Positions 18,089 to 29,469 of a DNA stretch of 64,000 nt are shown in pieces. The stretch comes from FEN-1219 sp036563665 (GTDB lineage: Bacteria; Pseudomonadota; Gammaproteobacteria; Steroidobacterales; Rariloculaceae). The stretch covers positions 62,001 through 126,000 of the forward strand of contig DATCLY010000041.1 of the NCBI GenBank assembly GCA_036563665.1, written 5' to 3'. The translations under genes and the position numbers were made by a program. Position 1 is the first letter of the stretch. Each line of letters begins with the position of its first letter. Under the pieces are notes generated by a model. The model did not search any database and was not told the origin of the DNA. It worked only from the letters and a program-made list of their open reading frames with translations.

Positions 18089-18416
18089 CGTTGTCTCCCC
18101 CAGTTCGGTGCGGCTACCTCTAGCACGGGGGACGGGCAGCCGTCCATCGCGGGGAAAGCCGCCGGTCCGAGCGCCGCCTTTCGGCATTCCGCACTTGCAG
18201 GGTTCGCGCGGCCGCGGCTATTCTCCGCGCGCCCGGCGTCGCTGCGCGCCGGCACCTCCCGCCTCGCCGACTCGGGACTCCACAACGAAGCTCGCGGCGC
18301 CCGGCGCGCCTGTGAGCGCTCGTCACTATTCCCCGGCGGCCGAGGTTCCCCTGGTCATGGAGGAGTGGCGCTCCCTGCGCTTCGCGGAGATTGTCTGGAG
18401 GAAGGGCGCAAGAACC

Positions 18417-19761
<1,345 letters not shown>

Positions 19762-19763
<2 letters not shown>

Positions 19764-19777
19764 GCCCGTCGAGGCTC
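19762..19777. terminator. Short hairpin at the gdhA stop
   Basis: GAGCC and GGCTC arms with a 6-base loop sit at the gdhA stop codon, in the gap between two convergent genes. The stem is weak. Confidence 0.25.
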
Positions 19778-19799
19778 GTGCCCCCCGACGCGTCGCGCG

Positions 19800-21446
19800 C
19801 TACTCGGTGACGGGCTCGAGCGGCCCCACGGCGGGCGCCCGAGCCGGCGAGCCGCCCGGCTCGGACCCGGCCCCCGTGAGCGCGCGCACCTCGAGCTCCC
19901 GGAACGCGTCTTCCGCCGACGGCTCGCGCGCGCTGACCGTGCCCAGATACCCGAGCAGGAAGCCGCACGGGATCGACACGATGCCGGGATTGCTGAGCGG
20001 GAACCACGCCCAGTCGCCGCCCGGGAACAGCGCGTTGTCGGCGCCGGAGACGACCGGCGAGAAGAACACGAGCGTGACGCAGGTCGTGAGCCCTCCGTAG
20101 ATGCTCCAGGTCGCGCCGCGCGTGTTGAACCGCGGCCAGAACAGGTTGTAGACGATCGACGGCAGGTTGGCGGAGGCGGCCACCGCGAAGGCGAGCGCCA
20201 CGAGGAACGCGATGTTCAACCGCTGCGCCGGGATCGCGAGCACGATGGCCACGGCGCCGATGGCGAATGCGGCGAGCCGCGCGGCACGCACCTCCGCCTT
20301 CTCCGACGCCGCGCCGCGCTTGATCACGCTGGCGTACAGGTCGTGCGCCACGGACGACGCGGAGGTCAGCGTGAGGCCCGCCACCACGGCGAGGATCGTC
20401 GCGAATGCGACGGCCGCGATGAGCGCGAGCAGCACGGCGCCGCCGGTGGAGCCGGCTCCGCCGCCGACCGCCTCGGCGAGCAACGGCGAAGCGAGGTTGC
20501 CGCCGCTCGTCGCGACGGCGCTGCCGGGACCCGTGTCGAGCAGGGCCGCGGCGCCGAAGCCGAGCACGAGGGTCATCAGATAGAACGAGCCGATCAGCCC
20601 GATGGCCCAGAGCACCGACTTGCGGGCGTCGCGCCCGGTCGGCACGGTGTAGAAGCGGATGAGAATGTGCGGCAGCCCCGCCGTGCCGAGCACCAACCCC
20701 AGGCTCAAGCTCAGGAAGTCGATCTGGCTGGTCAACGTGGAGCCGTAGCGCAACCCCGGTTGCAGCAGCGCGTCGCCCTTGCCCGTGCGCTCGGCGGCCG
20801 CCGCGAGCAGGCTCGAGAAATCGAAGCCGAACTCCCACAGCACGAGGAACGTGATCAGCAGCGTCCCCGTCATCAGCAGCACGGCCTTGATGATCTGCAC
20901 CCACGTGGTGCCCTTCATGCCGCCGACCGTGACGTAGAAGATCATCAGCATGCCCACGCAGACGATGACCAGCGTCTGCAGCGCGCCGTCCTGCACGCCG
21001 AGCAGCAGCGCGACCAGCGAGCCCGCGCCCACCATCTGCGCGAGCAGGTAGAAGATCGAGACCACGACAGTCGAGATGGCCGCGGCCGTGCGCACCGGCC
21101 GCTGGCGCATGCGGTACGCGAGCTGATCGGCCATCGTGTAGCGGCCGGAGTTGCGCACGAGCTCCGCGACGAGCAGCAGCGCGACGAGCCAGGCGACCAG
21201 GAAGCCGATGGAGTACAGGAACCCGTCGTAGCCGAACAGCGCGATGGCGCCGGAGATCCCCAAGAACGACGCGGCGGACATGTAGTCGCCGCCGATGGCG
21301 AGGCCGTTCTGGAAGGCGCTGAACGAGCGGCCGCCCGCGTAGTAGTCGTTGGCGCCCGCCGTCTGGCGGCTGGCCCAGACGGTGACCGCGATGGTGGCGG
21401 CCACGACGATGAGGAACAGCGTGGTGGTCAGGAGCTGCGAGCTCAC
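19800..21446 (-). CDS. actP: Sodium:solute symporter, acetate permease (ActP) type
   Basis: 548 residues and about 13 membrane helices, the same size as E. coli ActP (549). Sodium:solute family blocks are clear: GGRSFSAFQNGLAIGGDYMSAASFLG near the start, GGMKGTTWVQIIKA and GTAGLPHILIRFYTVP. It imports acetate or another short-chain acid with sodium or protons. The GTG start overlaps the stop of the DUF485 gene (GTGA) and is preceded by GAGGAG. This yjcH-actP order is the standard one. The exact substrate cannot be read from the sequence. Confidence 0.87.
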   Translation of the reverse strand: MSSQLLTTTLFLIVVAATIAVTVWASRQTAGANDYYAGGRSFSAFQNGLAIGGDYMSAASFLGISGAIALFGYDGFLYSIGFLVAWLVALLLVAELVRNSGRYTMADQLAYRMRQRPVRTAAAISTVVVSIFYLLAQMVGAGSLVALLLGVQDGALQTLVIVCVGMLMIFYVTVGGMKGTTWVQIIKAVLLMTGTLLITFLVLWEFGFDFSSLLAAAAERTGKGDALLQPGLRYGSTLTSQIDFLSLSLGLVLGTAGLPHILIRFYTVPTGRDARKSVLWAIGLIGSFYLMTLVLGFGAAALLDTGPGSAVATSGGNLASPLLAEAVGGGAGSTGGAVLLALIAAVAFATILAVVAGLTLTSASSVAHDLYASVIKRGAASEKAEVRAARLAAFAIGAVAIVLAIPAQRLNIAFLVALAFAVAASANLPSIVYNLFWPRFNTRGATWSIYGGLTTCVTLVFFSPVVSGADNALFPGGDWAWFPLSNPGIVSIPCGFLLGYLGTVSAREPSAEDAFRELEVRALTGAGSEPGGSPARAPAVGPLEPVTE

Positions 21447-21805
21447 CGGCCGTTCTCCTCGTCGTAGCGCCGCTCGATCTGCTGCGCCACGGGATCGAGC
21501 TCGCGGTCGGCAAAGCGCGCGTAGAGCCACGCGATGGCGAACGTGGAGACGAACTGCAGGAGGCCCAGCACGAGGGCGACGTTGACGTTGCCGACGAGCC
21601 GCAGGCTCATGAAGCCGCTCGCCCAGTTGGAGAGCACGACGTAGAGCAGATACCACGCGAGAAAAGCGGCCGTCGCGGGAAAGGCGAACGCGCGGTAGCG
21701 CCGGCGCAGCGCCTGGAACTCGGGGCTCGCGTGAATGGCCCGATAAATCTCCGCGCCGGCCCTATCGCGCCCCTGCGGCGAGGGCGTCGCCGCCCGATCA
21801 GCCAT
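21443..21805 (-). CDS. DUF485 membrane protein (YjcH type)
   Basis: 120 residues with two membrane helices (AFPATAAFLAWYLLYVVLS and VALVLGLLQFVSTFAIAWLY) and a charged C-terminus. It is the small partner usually encoded just before the acetate symporter and thought to help its assembly or function. It overlaps the symporter gene by four bases. The 222-base gap upstream is shared with the divergent amidase gene and probably holds both promoters. Confidence 0.87.
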   Translation of the reverse strand: MADRAATPSPQGRDRAGAEIYRAIHASPEFQALRRRYRAFAFPATAAFLAWYLLYVVLSNWASGFMSLRLVGNVNVALVLGLLQFVSTFAIAWLYARFADRELDPVAQQIERRYDEENGR

Positions 21806-22027
21806 GCGTGCTCCCCCGCGTCCCGGCCTGTGCGGTGCTCATGTGTCCCCCATGGTTGCGGCGCGTCGAGGCGCCGCCGGAAGTCTAGCGTAGTCTCTGC
21901 AACCAAAGACAAGTCATCGGGAAAAATCCGCTACCGCTTCCGAGACGATCCGCTGCGGGGCTGCAGAGCGCACGGCGACCCGCTACAGTGATGCGCGCGA
22001 TCGAAGCGCGACGCCGGGGATGCTCGA

Positions 22028-23599
22028 ATGAGTCGACGGCAATCACATCGAGAGCTTACCCTTCCCCCTGAAATCGCCGGCGCGGGCCGCGCAAGCGGCG
22101 ACGCGGCCGCACACGGGCCGCCGGACGGCTGCTCCCGCCGAGCGTTTCTCGCGCTCGGCGCGAGCGCCGTGGCCGGCAGCGCGCTCGCGCCGCTCGCGGC
22201 CTCCGCGCAACGGCCGTCCTCCGACGATCTGACGACGCTCACCTTGAGGCAAGCGGCCGACATGATCGCGACCGGGGCGACGTCGCCCACCGAGCTCACG
22301 CGCGCCTGCCTCGATCGCATCGCGCGCTACGATCCCATGCTGAACGCGTTCATCACGGTGGCCGCCGAACGGGCGCTCGCCACCGCGCGGGACATGGAGG
22401 CCGAGCTCGCCCGCGGACGGCGGCGCGGCCCGCTGCACGGCATACCGATCGCGCTCAAGGACAACATCGACACGGCCGGCCTGCGCACCACCGGTGCGAG
22501 CGCGCTGTTCGAGGAGCGCGTGCCCACGGAGGACGCCGAGGTGGCCCGCCGGCTCGCCGAAGCGGGCGCGGTGCTGCTCGGAAAGCTGAACCTGCACGAG
22601 TTCGCGTACGGCGGCAGCTCCACCGTCACGCACTTCGGCACGATGCACAACCCATGGGCGCTCGACCGGGCGACGGGCGGCTCCTCCGGCGGCCCGGGCG
22701 CGGCGGTGGCGGCGGATCTGTGCTACGCGGCCTTGGGAACGGACACCGCGGGCTCCGTGCGGATACCGGCGGCGTATTGCGGGATCGTGGGACTCAAGCC
22801 CACTTACGGGCTGGTGAGCATGCGCGGCGTGCTCACGCTGTCGTGGACGCTGGACCACGTGGGGCCGATGTGCAAGACGGTCGAGGACGCCGCGCTCGTG
22901 CTGAACGCGATCGCGGGCTACGATCCGGCCGACCCCACGACCGTCGATCGCCCGGTGCCGGACTACACGCAGGCGCTGCGCCTCGACACGCGCCGGCTGC
23001 GAGTGGGCGTTCCGCGAGCGCCGTTCTGGGAGGATCTCGATCCCGACGTGGAAGCCGCCGTCGGCGAGGCGCTGCGCGTCGTCGCCGATCTCACGGCGGG
23101 CACGGTGGACGTGTCGTTGCCGCCCGTCGAGGTCACCGGCGCTCGCCTCTGGGGCCCCGAGGCGTATGCCTATCACCTGCCGTGGATCACGTCGTCGCCC
23201 GAGAAGTATCAGCCGAGCACGCGGGCGAGCCTCACGCGCTATGCGGACGCGCCGGCCCTGGACTACGTGCAGGCGCGGCGGGAAGTGGACCTCGCGCGGC
23301 GGCGCATCGTCGCGTTGTTCTCCGAGGTGGACCTGCTCGTGACGCCGACGATGCGCCAGCCCCCACCGCCCCTCACCGAGCCCGCCGGCGGCGGCAACAA
23401 CGCGGCCGTGTTCGACCTGTTCGGCGTGCCGGCGATCTCGTTGCCGTGCGGTTTCACGCGCGCCGGGCTGCCCATCGGCGTGCAGATCGTCGGCGGGCCG
23501 TTCGCCGAGAGCACGGTGCTCGCGCTCGCACACGCCTACGAGCGGGCGACGGAGTGGCATCTGCGCAAGCCGCCGCTCGATGCGCGGCCGTCCGCGTGA
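22028..23599 (+). CDS. Tat-exported amidase
   Basis: 523 residues. A twin-arginine signal (CSRRAFLALGASAVAGSALA) targets it folded to the periplasm. The amidase-signature triad is complete: K144 (ALKDNID), cis-Ser at 219/220 (GGSSGG) and nucleophile S243 (TDTAGSVR). The family hydrolyses amides, and some members act on aryl or peptide amides; the substrate is unknown. GatA can be excluded because of the export signal and the lack of gatB and gatC. Confidence 0.87.
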   Translation: MSRRQSHRELTLPPEIAGAGRASGDAAAHGPPDGCSRRAFLALGASAVAGSALAPLAASAQRPSSDDLTTLTLRQAADMIATGATSPTELTRACLDRIARYDPMLNAFITVAAERALATARDMEAELARGRRRGPLHGIPIALKDNIDTAGLRTTGASALFEERVPTEDAEVARRLAEAGAVLLGKLNLHEFAYGGSSTVTHFGTMHNPWALDRATGGSSGGPGAAVAADLCYAALGTDTAGSVRIPAAYCGIVGLKPTYGLVSMRGVLTLSWTLDHVGPMCKTVEDAALVLNAIAGYDPADPTTVDRPVPDYTQALRLDTRRLRVGVPRAPFWEDLDPDVEAAVGEALRVVADLTAGTVDVSLPPVEVTGARLWGPEAYAYHLPWITSSPEKYQPSTRASLTRYADAPALDYVQARREVDLARRRIVALFSEVDLLVTPTMRQPPPPLTEPAGGGNNAAVFDLFGVPAISLPCGFTRAGLPIGVQIVGGPFAESTVLALAHAYERATEWHLRKPPLDARPSA

Positions 23600-23626
23600 G
23601 CGGCGGCGCGTGAGAATCGGCTCGGG

Positions 23627-23659
23627 CGGCAGGCTGCGGCTCACGCCGCGGGCCTGCCG
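23627..23659. terminator. Strong bidirectional terminator-like hairpin
   Basis: CGGCAGGC pairs with GCCTGCCG and, above a small bulge, GCGGC pairs with GCCGC around a TCAC loop. It lies between the convergent amidase and outer membrane factor genes. Confidence 0.6.
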
Positions 23660-23671
23660 TCGGCCCTCGCT

Positions 23672-25072
23672 TCAGCCGCCGGCCCAGCCCCCGCCCAGCG
23701 CGAGGAACAACGCCACCTGCAGCTCCGCCACGCGCGCGCGCGACTGCGCGAGCGCGGCCTCCGCCTCGGCCAGCGTGAGCTGCGCCTGGAGCACGTCGAG
23801 GAAGCTCACCTGCCCCGCCTGGAAGCGGGCGTCGGCGAGCCGCGCGGCGTCGGCGCTGTGACGGCGGGCGTTCTCGAGCGCGCCGAGCCGGTCGAGCTCG
23901 CGCGCGTACTGCGAGAGCGCGGTCTCGGTCTCGCGCAGCGCGTCGAGCCAGGCGCCGTCGAACGCCGCGAGCGCGGCCTCGACGTCCGCCTCGGCGGCCG
24001 CGATGCGCGCGCGCACGGCCGCGCGGTTCGGGAAGGTCCACGACAGGAGCGGCCCGACGCTCCAGCGCGACGCGCCGCGATCGTCGAGATCGCCGGGATC
24101 GAGCGCCACCGCGCCCCCGGACGCGCCGATCGTCACGCGCGGGTAGAGGTCCGCCACGGCCACGCCCACGCGCGCGGTGGCGGCGGCGAGCGCGCGCTCG
24201 GCCTGGCGCACGTCGGGGCGGCGCGCGAGCAGCGCCGCCCCGTCTCCCACCGGGATCGGATCGGCGAGCGTCGGCGGCGTCGAGCACTGCGCGGCGTCGG
24301 CCGGCACGTCCGCGGGCGGCCGCCCGCGCAGCACCGCGAGGCGGTAGAGCGCGGCGTCGCGCCGCGCCTCGATGACCGGGATGCGCGCGAGCGTCTGCTC
24401 GAGCAGCGCGGCCGCGCGGGCCACGTCGAGCGCGGTGCCGCGGCCCGCATCGAGCAGCCGCTGCGTGAGCTCGTAGCTCTGCCGCTGCAGCTCCGCGCTG
24501 CTGCGCGCCACCTCGAGCTCGAGCCCGGCCGCGCAGGCTTCGGCATAGGCGCGCGCGGTCTCCGCGGCCACGGTAATGCGGGTAACGTGATAGGCGGCCT
24601 CCACGGCCTCGGCGTCCGCGCGCGCGGCCTCCACCGCCCGCCGCACGCGGCCCACGAGATCGACCTGATAGGACGCCTCGAGCGACGTGTCGTACACGGT
24701 GTCCTCGAAGCGCAGCGGCGGCGTCGTCCCAATCACGTTCTGCCGCCCGGACGTGGAGCCCGCCGTGAACGTGGTCGACGGCAGCCGCTCGGTGCGCACC
24801 TCGCGCAGCACGGCGCGGGCGCGGGCTAGGTTCGCGGCCGCGGCCCGCAGATCCGTGTTGGCGGCGAGCGCCTCCTCCACGGCCGCGTTCAGGGCCGGGT
24901 CGTCGTAGAGCCGCCACCACTCGCCCGGCGGCTCCGCCGACGCAAAGAGCGGCGACGCGCCCACGAAGGGCCCTTGCGCCGGCGCGTCCGGCAGCGGCGA
25001 GCGGTAGTCCGGCCCGACGGCGCAGCCCGCGAGCAGCGCGCCCGCGAGCGCGATCGCAACCGTCGCCCTCAC
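23672..25072 (-). CDS. Outer membrane efflux lipoprotein (OprM/NodT type)
   Basis: 466 residues. The GTG at 25072 overlaps the RND gene stop (GTGA) and opens a lipoprotein signal with lipobox LLAGC. CAVGPDYRSP and EWWRLYDDPALNAAVEEALAANTDL are typical of OprM. Two long alpha-helical repeats (LARARAVLREVRTERLPS and AERALAAATARVGVAVADLYP regions) form the periplasmic tunnel. It is the exit duct of the pump made by the two upstream genes. Confidence 0.9.
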   Translation of the reverse strand: MRATVAIALAGALLAGCAVGPDYRSPLPDAPAQGPFVGASPLFASAEPPGEWWRLYDDPALNAAVEEALAANTDLRAAAANLARARAVLREVRTERLPSTTFTAGSTSGRQNVIGTTPPLRFEDTVYDTSLEASYQVDLVGRVRRAVEAARADAEAVEAAYHVTRITVAAETARAYAEACAAGLELEVARSSAELQRQSYELTQRLLDAGRGTALDVARAAALLEQTLARIPVIEARRDAALYRLAVLRGRPPADVPADAAQCSTPPTLADPIPVGDGAALLARRPDVRQAERALAAATARVGVAVADLYPRVTIGASGGAVALDPGDLDDRGASRWSVGPLLSWTFPNRAAVRARIAAAEADVEAALAAFDGAWLDALRETETALSQYARELDRLGALENARRHSADAARLADARFQAGQVSFLDVLQAQLTLAEAEAALAQSRARVAELQVALFLALGGGWAGG

Positions 25073-28000
25073 GCGAGCCGCCTCCGGAAGCGCTCCGCGA
25101 GCGCGCGGCACACGACGTAGAACACCGGCGTGAACACGAGGCCGGCCAGGGTGACGCCGAGCATGCCGAAGAACACGGCCGTGCCGAGCGCCTGGCGCAT
25201 CTCGCGCCCGGGTCCCGACGCGATCGCGAGCGGCAGCACGCCCAGGATGAACGCGAACGACGTCATGAGGATGGGCCGCAGCCGCGTGCGCGCCGCCGCG
25301 ACGGCCGCCTCGAACCGGCTCATGCCGTCACGCTCCTCGTACTGGCGGGCGAACTCCACGATCAGGATGGCGTTCTTCGCCGCGAGCGCGATCAGCACCA
25401 CGAGCCCGATCTGCGTGAGCAGGTTGTTGTCGAGGCCGCGCAGGTTCACGCCGAGGATCGCCGCGAGCAGGCACATCGGCACGATGAGGATGACGGCGAG
25501 CGGCAGCATGAGCGCCTCGTACTGCGCGGCCAGCACGAGGAACACGAACACCACCGCGAGCCCGAACACGACGAGCCCCGTGTTGCCGGCGAGCTTCTCC
25601 TGGAACGCGATGTCGGTCCACTCGAAGCTCATGCCCTGCGGCAACCGCTCCGCCGCGAGCCGCTCCATCGCCTCGAGCGCCTGCATCGACGAGTACCCGG
25701 GCGCGGCCTGGCCGCGGATGTCGGCGGCGGGGAAGAGGTTGTGGCGCACCACGCGCGTCGGCCCCGCGTCCTCGCGCACCTCCACCAGCGAGCCGAGCGG
25801 CACCATGCCGCCGTTCGCGGAGCGCACCTTGAGGTTCAGGATGTCGGAGCGCTCGTTGCGGTACGCGGGCTCGGCCTGCGCGATGACCTGATACGTGCGG
25901 CCGAAGAGATTCAGGTCGTTCACGTACAGCGAGCCGAGATACACGTTCAGCGTGCTGTACACGTCGGCCGGATTCACGCCCAGGAGCTGCGCCTTGCTGC
26001 GGTCGAGCTCCGCGAAGAGGCGCGGCGCACCCGTGTCGAACTGGCTGAAGGCGCCCGTCACCTCGGGCGTCTGCGCGGCCGCGGCGACGAGGTCGTTCGC
26101 GGCCGCCTGCAGCGCCGCGTAGTTCGCGCCGGTGCGGTCCTGGATCATCATGCGCCAGCCGCCGCCGTTGCCCATGCCGCGCACCGTGGGCGGCGGGATC
26201 ACGATGCTCGATGCGCCGCGAATGGCCTGGAGCCGCGCCGTGAGCTCGCGGCTCAGCGCCACGTCGGTTAGCCCTAAGCGCTCGCGCTCCTCGAACGGCG
26301 CGAGCTCGAGGAACAGCGCGCCCGAGTTCGACTCCTGCGAGGAGCTCGCGGCGTTGAAGCCGGAGAACGCCACCACGTCTGTCACGCCGGGCAGCTCCGC
26401 CGCGATGCGCATGGCTTCACGCATGACCTCGTCCGTGCGGGCGGACGACGCGCCGGGCGGCAGCGTGATCACGCCGATCAGCGCGCCCTGGTCCTGCTCG
26501 GGGATGAAGCCCGAGGGCGTGGCGGCGAAGCGCCAGCCGGTGACGAGCAGCAGCCCCCCGTAGATCGTGAGCATGAGCGCCGCATGGCGCACCGTGCGCT
26601 GCGTGGCATCGCCGTAGAGCTCGCCCAGGCGGTCGAAGCCGCGATTGAAGGCGGCGCCGAAGCGGCGCAGCGGCGCGAGCAGACGCGAACCCTCGGCATG
26701 CTCGCCGGGCGCGTGCGGCTGCAGCAGCAGCGCCGCCATCGCCGGGGTGAGCGTGAGCGACATCGCGAGCGAGATCACGGCCGCGGCGGAGATCGTGACC
26801 GCGAACTGCCGGAAGAACAGGCCCGGGATGCCGGACACGAACGCCGTGGGGATGAACACCGACAGCAGCACGAGGCCGATGGCGATGAGCGCCGTCGACA
26901 CCTCGTCCATCGTGCGGCGCGCGGCCTCCCGCGGCGACAGCCCCGCGCGGATGTTGCGCTCGACGTTCTCCACCACCACGATGGCGTCGTCCACGACGAT
27001 GCCGACGGCGAGCACGAGCGCGAACATCGCGAGCGAGTTCAGCGAGTAGCCGAGCGCGAGCAGCGCCGCCATCGAGCCGACGAGCGCCACGGGGATGACG
27101 ACGATCGGGATGATCGCGGCGCGCCACGTCTGCAGGAACAGCACGATCACCACGACGACGAGGATCATGGCCTCGAAGAGCGTCTGGCGCACGGCGTCGA
27201 TCGACGCGGCCACGAACTCGGTGGGGTTGTAGGGGATGTCGTAGGTGACGCCGGGCGGGAAGTCGGGGCCGAGCGCCTCGAGCTCCGCGAGCACGGCCTC
27301 CGCGGCGGCGAGCTCGTTCGCGCCGGGCTGCGGGATCACGGCCATGCCGACGGTGGGCAGGTCGCCCGAGTAGGCGCTCACCGTGTAGTCCTGCCGCGCG
27401 AGCTCGGCGCGGCCGATGTCGCGGATGCGCGTGACGCCGCCGTCCTCGCTCACCTTGATGATCACGTCCTCGAACTCGGCGGGATCGCTGAGCCGCCCCT
27501 GCATCTGGATAGGCAGCAGGAACGACGCGGCCTGGTGCTTGTCGAACGGCGCCTGGCCGATGGCGCCCGCGGCCACCTGCACGTTCTGGCTGCGCAGCGC
27601 CGCCACGATCTCGGCCGCCGTGAGGTTGCGGGCGGCCGCCCGATCCGGGTCGATCCAGATGCGCATGGCGTAATCGCCGCCGCCGAACACGCGCACTTCG
27701 CCCACGCCGTCGATGCGCAGCAGCCGGTCGCGCACCACGGTGTTGGCCCAGTTGCCGAGGTAGTCGATGCCGATGGCGGGATCGGACGACTTCATCGTGA
27801 TCAGCATCAGGAAGCCGGGCGACTGCTTCGACACCACCACGCCGAGCGCGCGCACCTGCTCCGGCAGGCGCGGCTCGGCCACCGCCACGCGGTTCTGCAC
27901 CTGCACCTGCGCGGTGTCGAGGTCGGTGCCCTGCTCGAACGCCACCAGGATCTGCGACTGGCCCGCCGTCACGGCCGTCGAGGTCATGTACAGCATGTTC

Positions 28001-28224
28001 TCGACGCCGTTGATCTGCTGCTCGAGCGGCGCGAGCACCGTCTCCGAGATCACCTCCGCCGACGCCCCCGGGTACTGCACGGTGACGCTGATGGTGGGGG
28101 GCGCCACCGGCGGGAACTGCTCCACGGGCAGCAGCGGATAGGAGAACGCGCCGACGAGCGTGATGACGATCGCGATGACGCTCGCGAAGATCGGCCGATC
28201 GACGAAGAAGTGCGCGAGGCGCAT
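25069..28224 (-). CDS. RND efflux permease, HAE1 family (AcrB/MexB type)
   Basis: 1051 residues with the normal RND layout: one helix, a periplasmic porter loop, six helices, a second loop and five helices. The proton-relay aspartates are D412-D413 in GIVVDDAIVVVEN (D407/D408 of AcrB). VEQFPPVAPPTISVTVQYPGA near the N-terminus and GRSLV-type blocks late in the protein fit HAE1 drug exporters. It takes substrates from the inner membrane and periplasm and drives them out with proton entry. It lies 16 bases after the adaptor gene and overlaps the outer membrane factor gene. Confidence 0.93.
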   Translation of the reverse strand: MRLAHFFVDRPIFASVIAIVITLVGAFSYPLLPVEQFPPVAPPTISVTVQYPGASAEVISETVLAPLEQQINGVENMLYMTSTAVTAGQSQILVAFEQGTDLDTAQVQVQNRVAVAEPRLPEQVRALGVVVSKQSPGFLMLITMKSSDPAIGIDYLGNWANTVVRDRLLRIDGVGEVRVFGGGDYAMRIWIDPDRAAARNLTAAEIVAALRSQNVQVAAGAIGQAPFDKHQAASFLLPIQMQGRLSDPAEFEDVIIKVSEDGGVTRIRDIGRAELARQDYTVSAYSGDLPTVGMAVIPQPGANELAAAEAVLAELEALGPDFPPGVTYDIPYNPTEFVAASIDAVRQTLFEAMILVVVVIVLFLQTWRAAIIPIVVIPVALVGSMAALLALGYSLNSLAMFALVLAVGIVVDDAIVVVENVERNIRAGLSPREAARRTMDEVSTALIAIGLVLLSVFIPTAFVSGIPGLFFRQFAVTISAAAVISLAMSLTLTPAMAALLLQPHAPGEHAEGSRLLAPLRRFGAAFNRGFDRLGELYGDATQRTVRHAALMLTIYGGLLLVTGWRFAATPSGFIPEQDQGALIGVITLPPGASSARTDEVMREAMRIAAELPGVTDVVAFSGFNAASSSQESNSGALFLELAPFEERERLGLTDVALSRELTARLQAIRGASSIVIPPPTVRGMGNGGGWRMMIQDRTGANYAALQAAANDLVAAAAQTPEVTGAFSQFDTGAPRLFAELDRSKAQLLGVNPADVYSTLNVYLGSLYVNDLNLFGRTYQVIAQAEPAYRNERSDILNLKVRSANGGMVPLGSLVEVREDAGPTRVVRHNLFPAADIRGQAAPGYSSMQALEAMERLAAERLPQGMSFEWTDIAFQEKLAGNTGLVVFGLAVVFVFLVLAAQYEALMLPLAVILIVPMCLLAAILGVNLRGLDNNLLTQIGLVVLIALAAKNAILIVEFARQYEERDGMSRFEAAVAAARTRLRPILMTSFAFILGVLPLAIASGPGREMRQALGTAVFFGMLGVTLAGLVFTPVFYVVCRALAERFRRRLA

Positions 28225-28240
28225 GCGGTGCGGCTGCCTT

Positions 28241-29398
28241 TCAGCGCACGCTGTTGTCGGCGACGGCCGTGGCGGCGGCGTCCTCCGGCGCCTCGATGGC
28301 GGCGAGCGTGGCCTGCACGGCCTGCCCCGGCCGCACGCGCTGGACCCCCTCGATGATCACGCGGTCCGCGGCCGTGACACCCGAGCGGATCACGCGCAGC
28401 CCGCCGTTCAACGGCCCGAGCTCCACGGTCCTCGCGGACACGAGGCCCGCGTCGTCCACCACGTACACGATGCGGTCGGCGCCCCGCGTGGCGATGGCCG
28501 CGTCCGGCAGCAGCAGCCCGGAGTACACCTCCGAGCCCTGGAGCAGCATGTGGCCGAACATGCCCGGCGTGAGGAAGCCGTCGGGGTTCGGCACCACCGC
28601 GCGGCCGCGGATCGTGCCCGTGTCGGGGTCGATGGTGTTGTCGAGGAAGTCGAGCCGGCCGGTCCAGGCATGCTCACGCTCGTCCTGCAATCGGATGCGC
28701 ACCATGCGGCCGGGGCCCGCGCCCCCGTTCGAGCGCTTGTACTTGAGGTACAGCGCCTCGGAGCCCTCGAACACGAAGTGGATGGGGTCTACCGACACGA
28801 TCGTGGTGAGCACGGTGTCGTCCGCGACCACCGCGTTGCCGGGATCCACGCGGCGATCCGACACGCGGCCCGCGATCGGCGCCGTCACGCGCGTGAAGTC
28901 GAGATCGAGCTGCCGGGCGCGCACCGCCGCACGCGCCGCCTCGAGGGCCGCCTCGCCCGTGCGCACCGCTGCCTCGAGCGCCTCGAACTCCTCCTGGCTC
29001 ACGGCCTGGATCTCGAGCAGGCTGCGCGCGCGTTCGAGCTCCGTGCGCGCGTTCTCGAGCTCGGCACGGGCGGCCGCCTCGCGGCTGCGCGCCTCGTCGA
29101 GCGCGGCTTCGAACGGCCGCGGATCGATGGTGAAGAGCAGCTGCCCCTGCTCGACGAGCTGGCCGTCCTCGAAGTGCACGTCCACGAGATAGCCGGACAC
29201 GCGCGGGCGGACGTCCACGCGCTCGATGGCCTCGAACTGGCCCACGTAGCCGTCCCAGTCGATGGTCTCGCGCACCAGCGGGTGCGCGACCGTGACCTGC
29301 GGCAGCTGCGTCGTCGGGGCCGGAGCCGTGTCCTCGCACCCGCCGAGCAACGAGAAAGCGACGGCGATCAGCGCGCCGGTGACGGCGAAGCGTTGCAT
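28241..29398 (-). CDS. RND periplasmic adaptor lipoprotein (AcrA/MexA type)
   Basis: 385 residues. Lipobox LLGGC anchors it to the inner membrane. The order is half lipoyl domain (VDVRPRVSGYLVDVHFEDGQLVEQGQLLFTIDP), a coiled-coil hairpin rich in Ala/Glu/Arg (about 100-160), second half lipoyl (TRVTAPIAGRVSDRRVDPGN), then beta-barrel and membrane-proximal domains. It bridges the RND pump and the outer membrane duct. It is the first gene of the pump operon, about 65 bases downstream of a clear promoter. Confidence 0.92.
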   Translation of the reverse strand: MQRFAVTGALIAVAFSLLGGCEDTAPAPTTQLPQVTVAHPLVRETIDWDGYVGQFEAIERVDVRPRVSGYLVDVHFEDGQLVEQGQLLFTIDPRPFEAALDEARSREAAARAELENARTELERARSLLEIQAVSQEEFEALEAAVRTGEAALEAARAAVRARQLDLDFTRVTAPIAGRVSDRRVDPGNAVVADDTVLTTIVSVDPIHFVFEGSEALYLKYKRSNGGAGPGRMVRIRLQDEREHAWTGRLDFLDNTIDPDTGTIRGRAVVPNPDGFLTPGMFGHMLLQGSEVYSGLLLPDAAIATRGADRIVYVVDDAGLVSARTVELGPLNGGLRVIRSGVTAADRVIIEGVQRVRPGQAVQATLAAIEAPEDAAATAVADNSVR

Positions 29399-29428
29399 GG
29401 GCGGTTCCCGAGCTTGAATGGCGGTGAC

Positions 29429-29454
29429 GACTCGCGACGCGGGCGTCGCAAGTC
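29429..29454. promoter_or_regulatory. Probable TetR operator, 26-bp palindrome
   Basis: GACTCGCGACGC, two bases, then GCGTCGCAAGTC: arms of 12 bp with a single mismatch. It lies just downstream of the pump promoter, inside the expected leader, where a bound repressor would block transcription. The neighbouring divergent gene encodes a TetR-type regulator. Confidence 0.6.
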
Positions 29455-29469
29455 AACGACTGATGACTT
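29450..29469. promoter_or_regulatory. Second overlapping inverted repeat at the pump start site
   Basis: AAGTCA and TGACTT arms separated by 8 bases overlap the end of the larger palindrome and abut the -10 box. It could extend the operator to cover the transcription start. Confidence 0.4.

Noticed and set aside
26584..28356. A 590-codon plus-strand frame over the RND permease
   Set aside because: Arg/His-rich shadow; the minus strand encodes a complete RND transporter.
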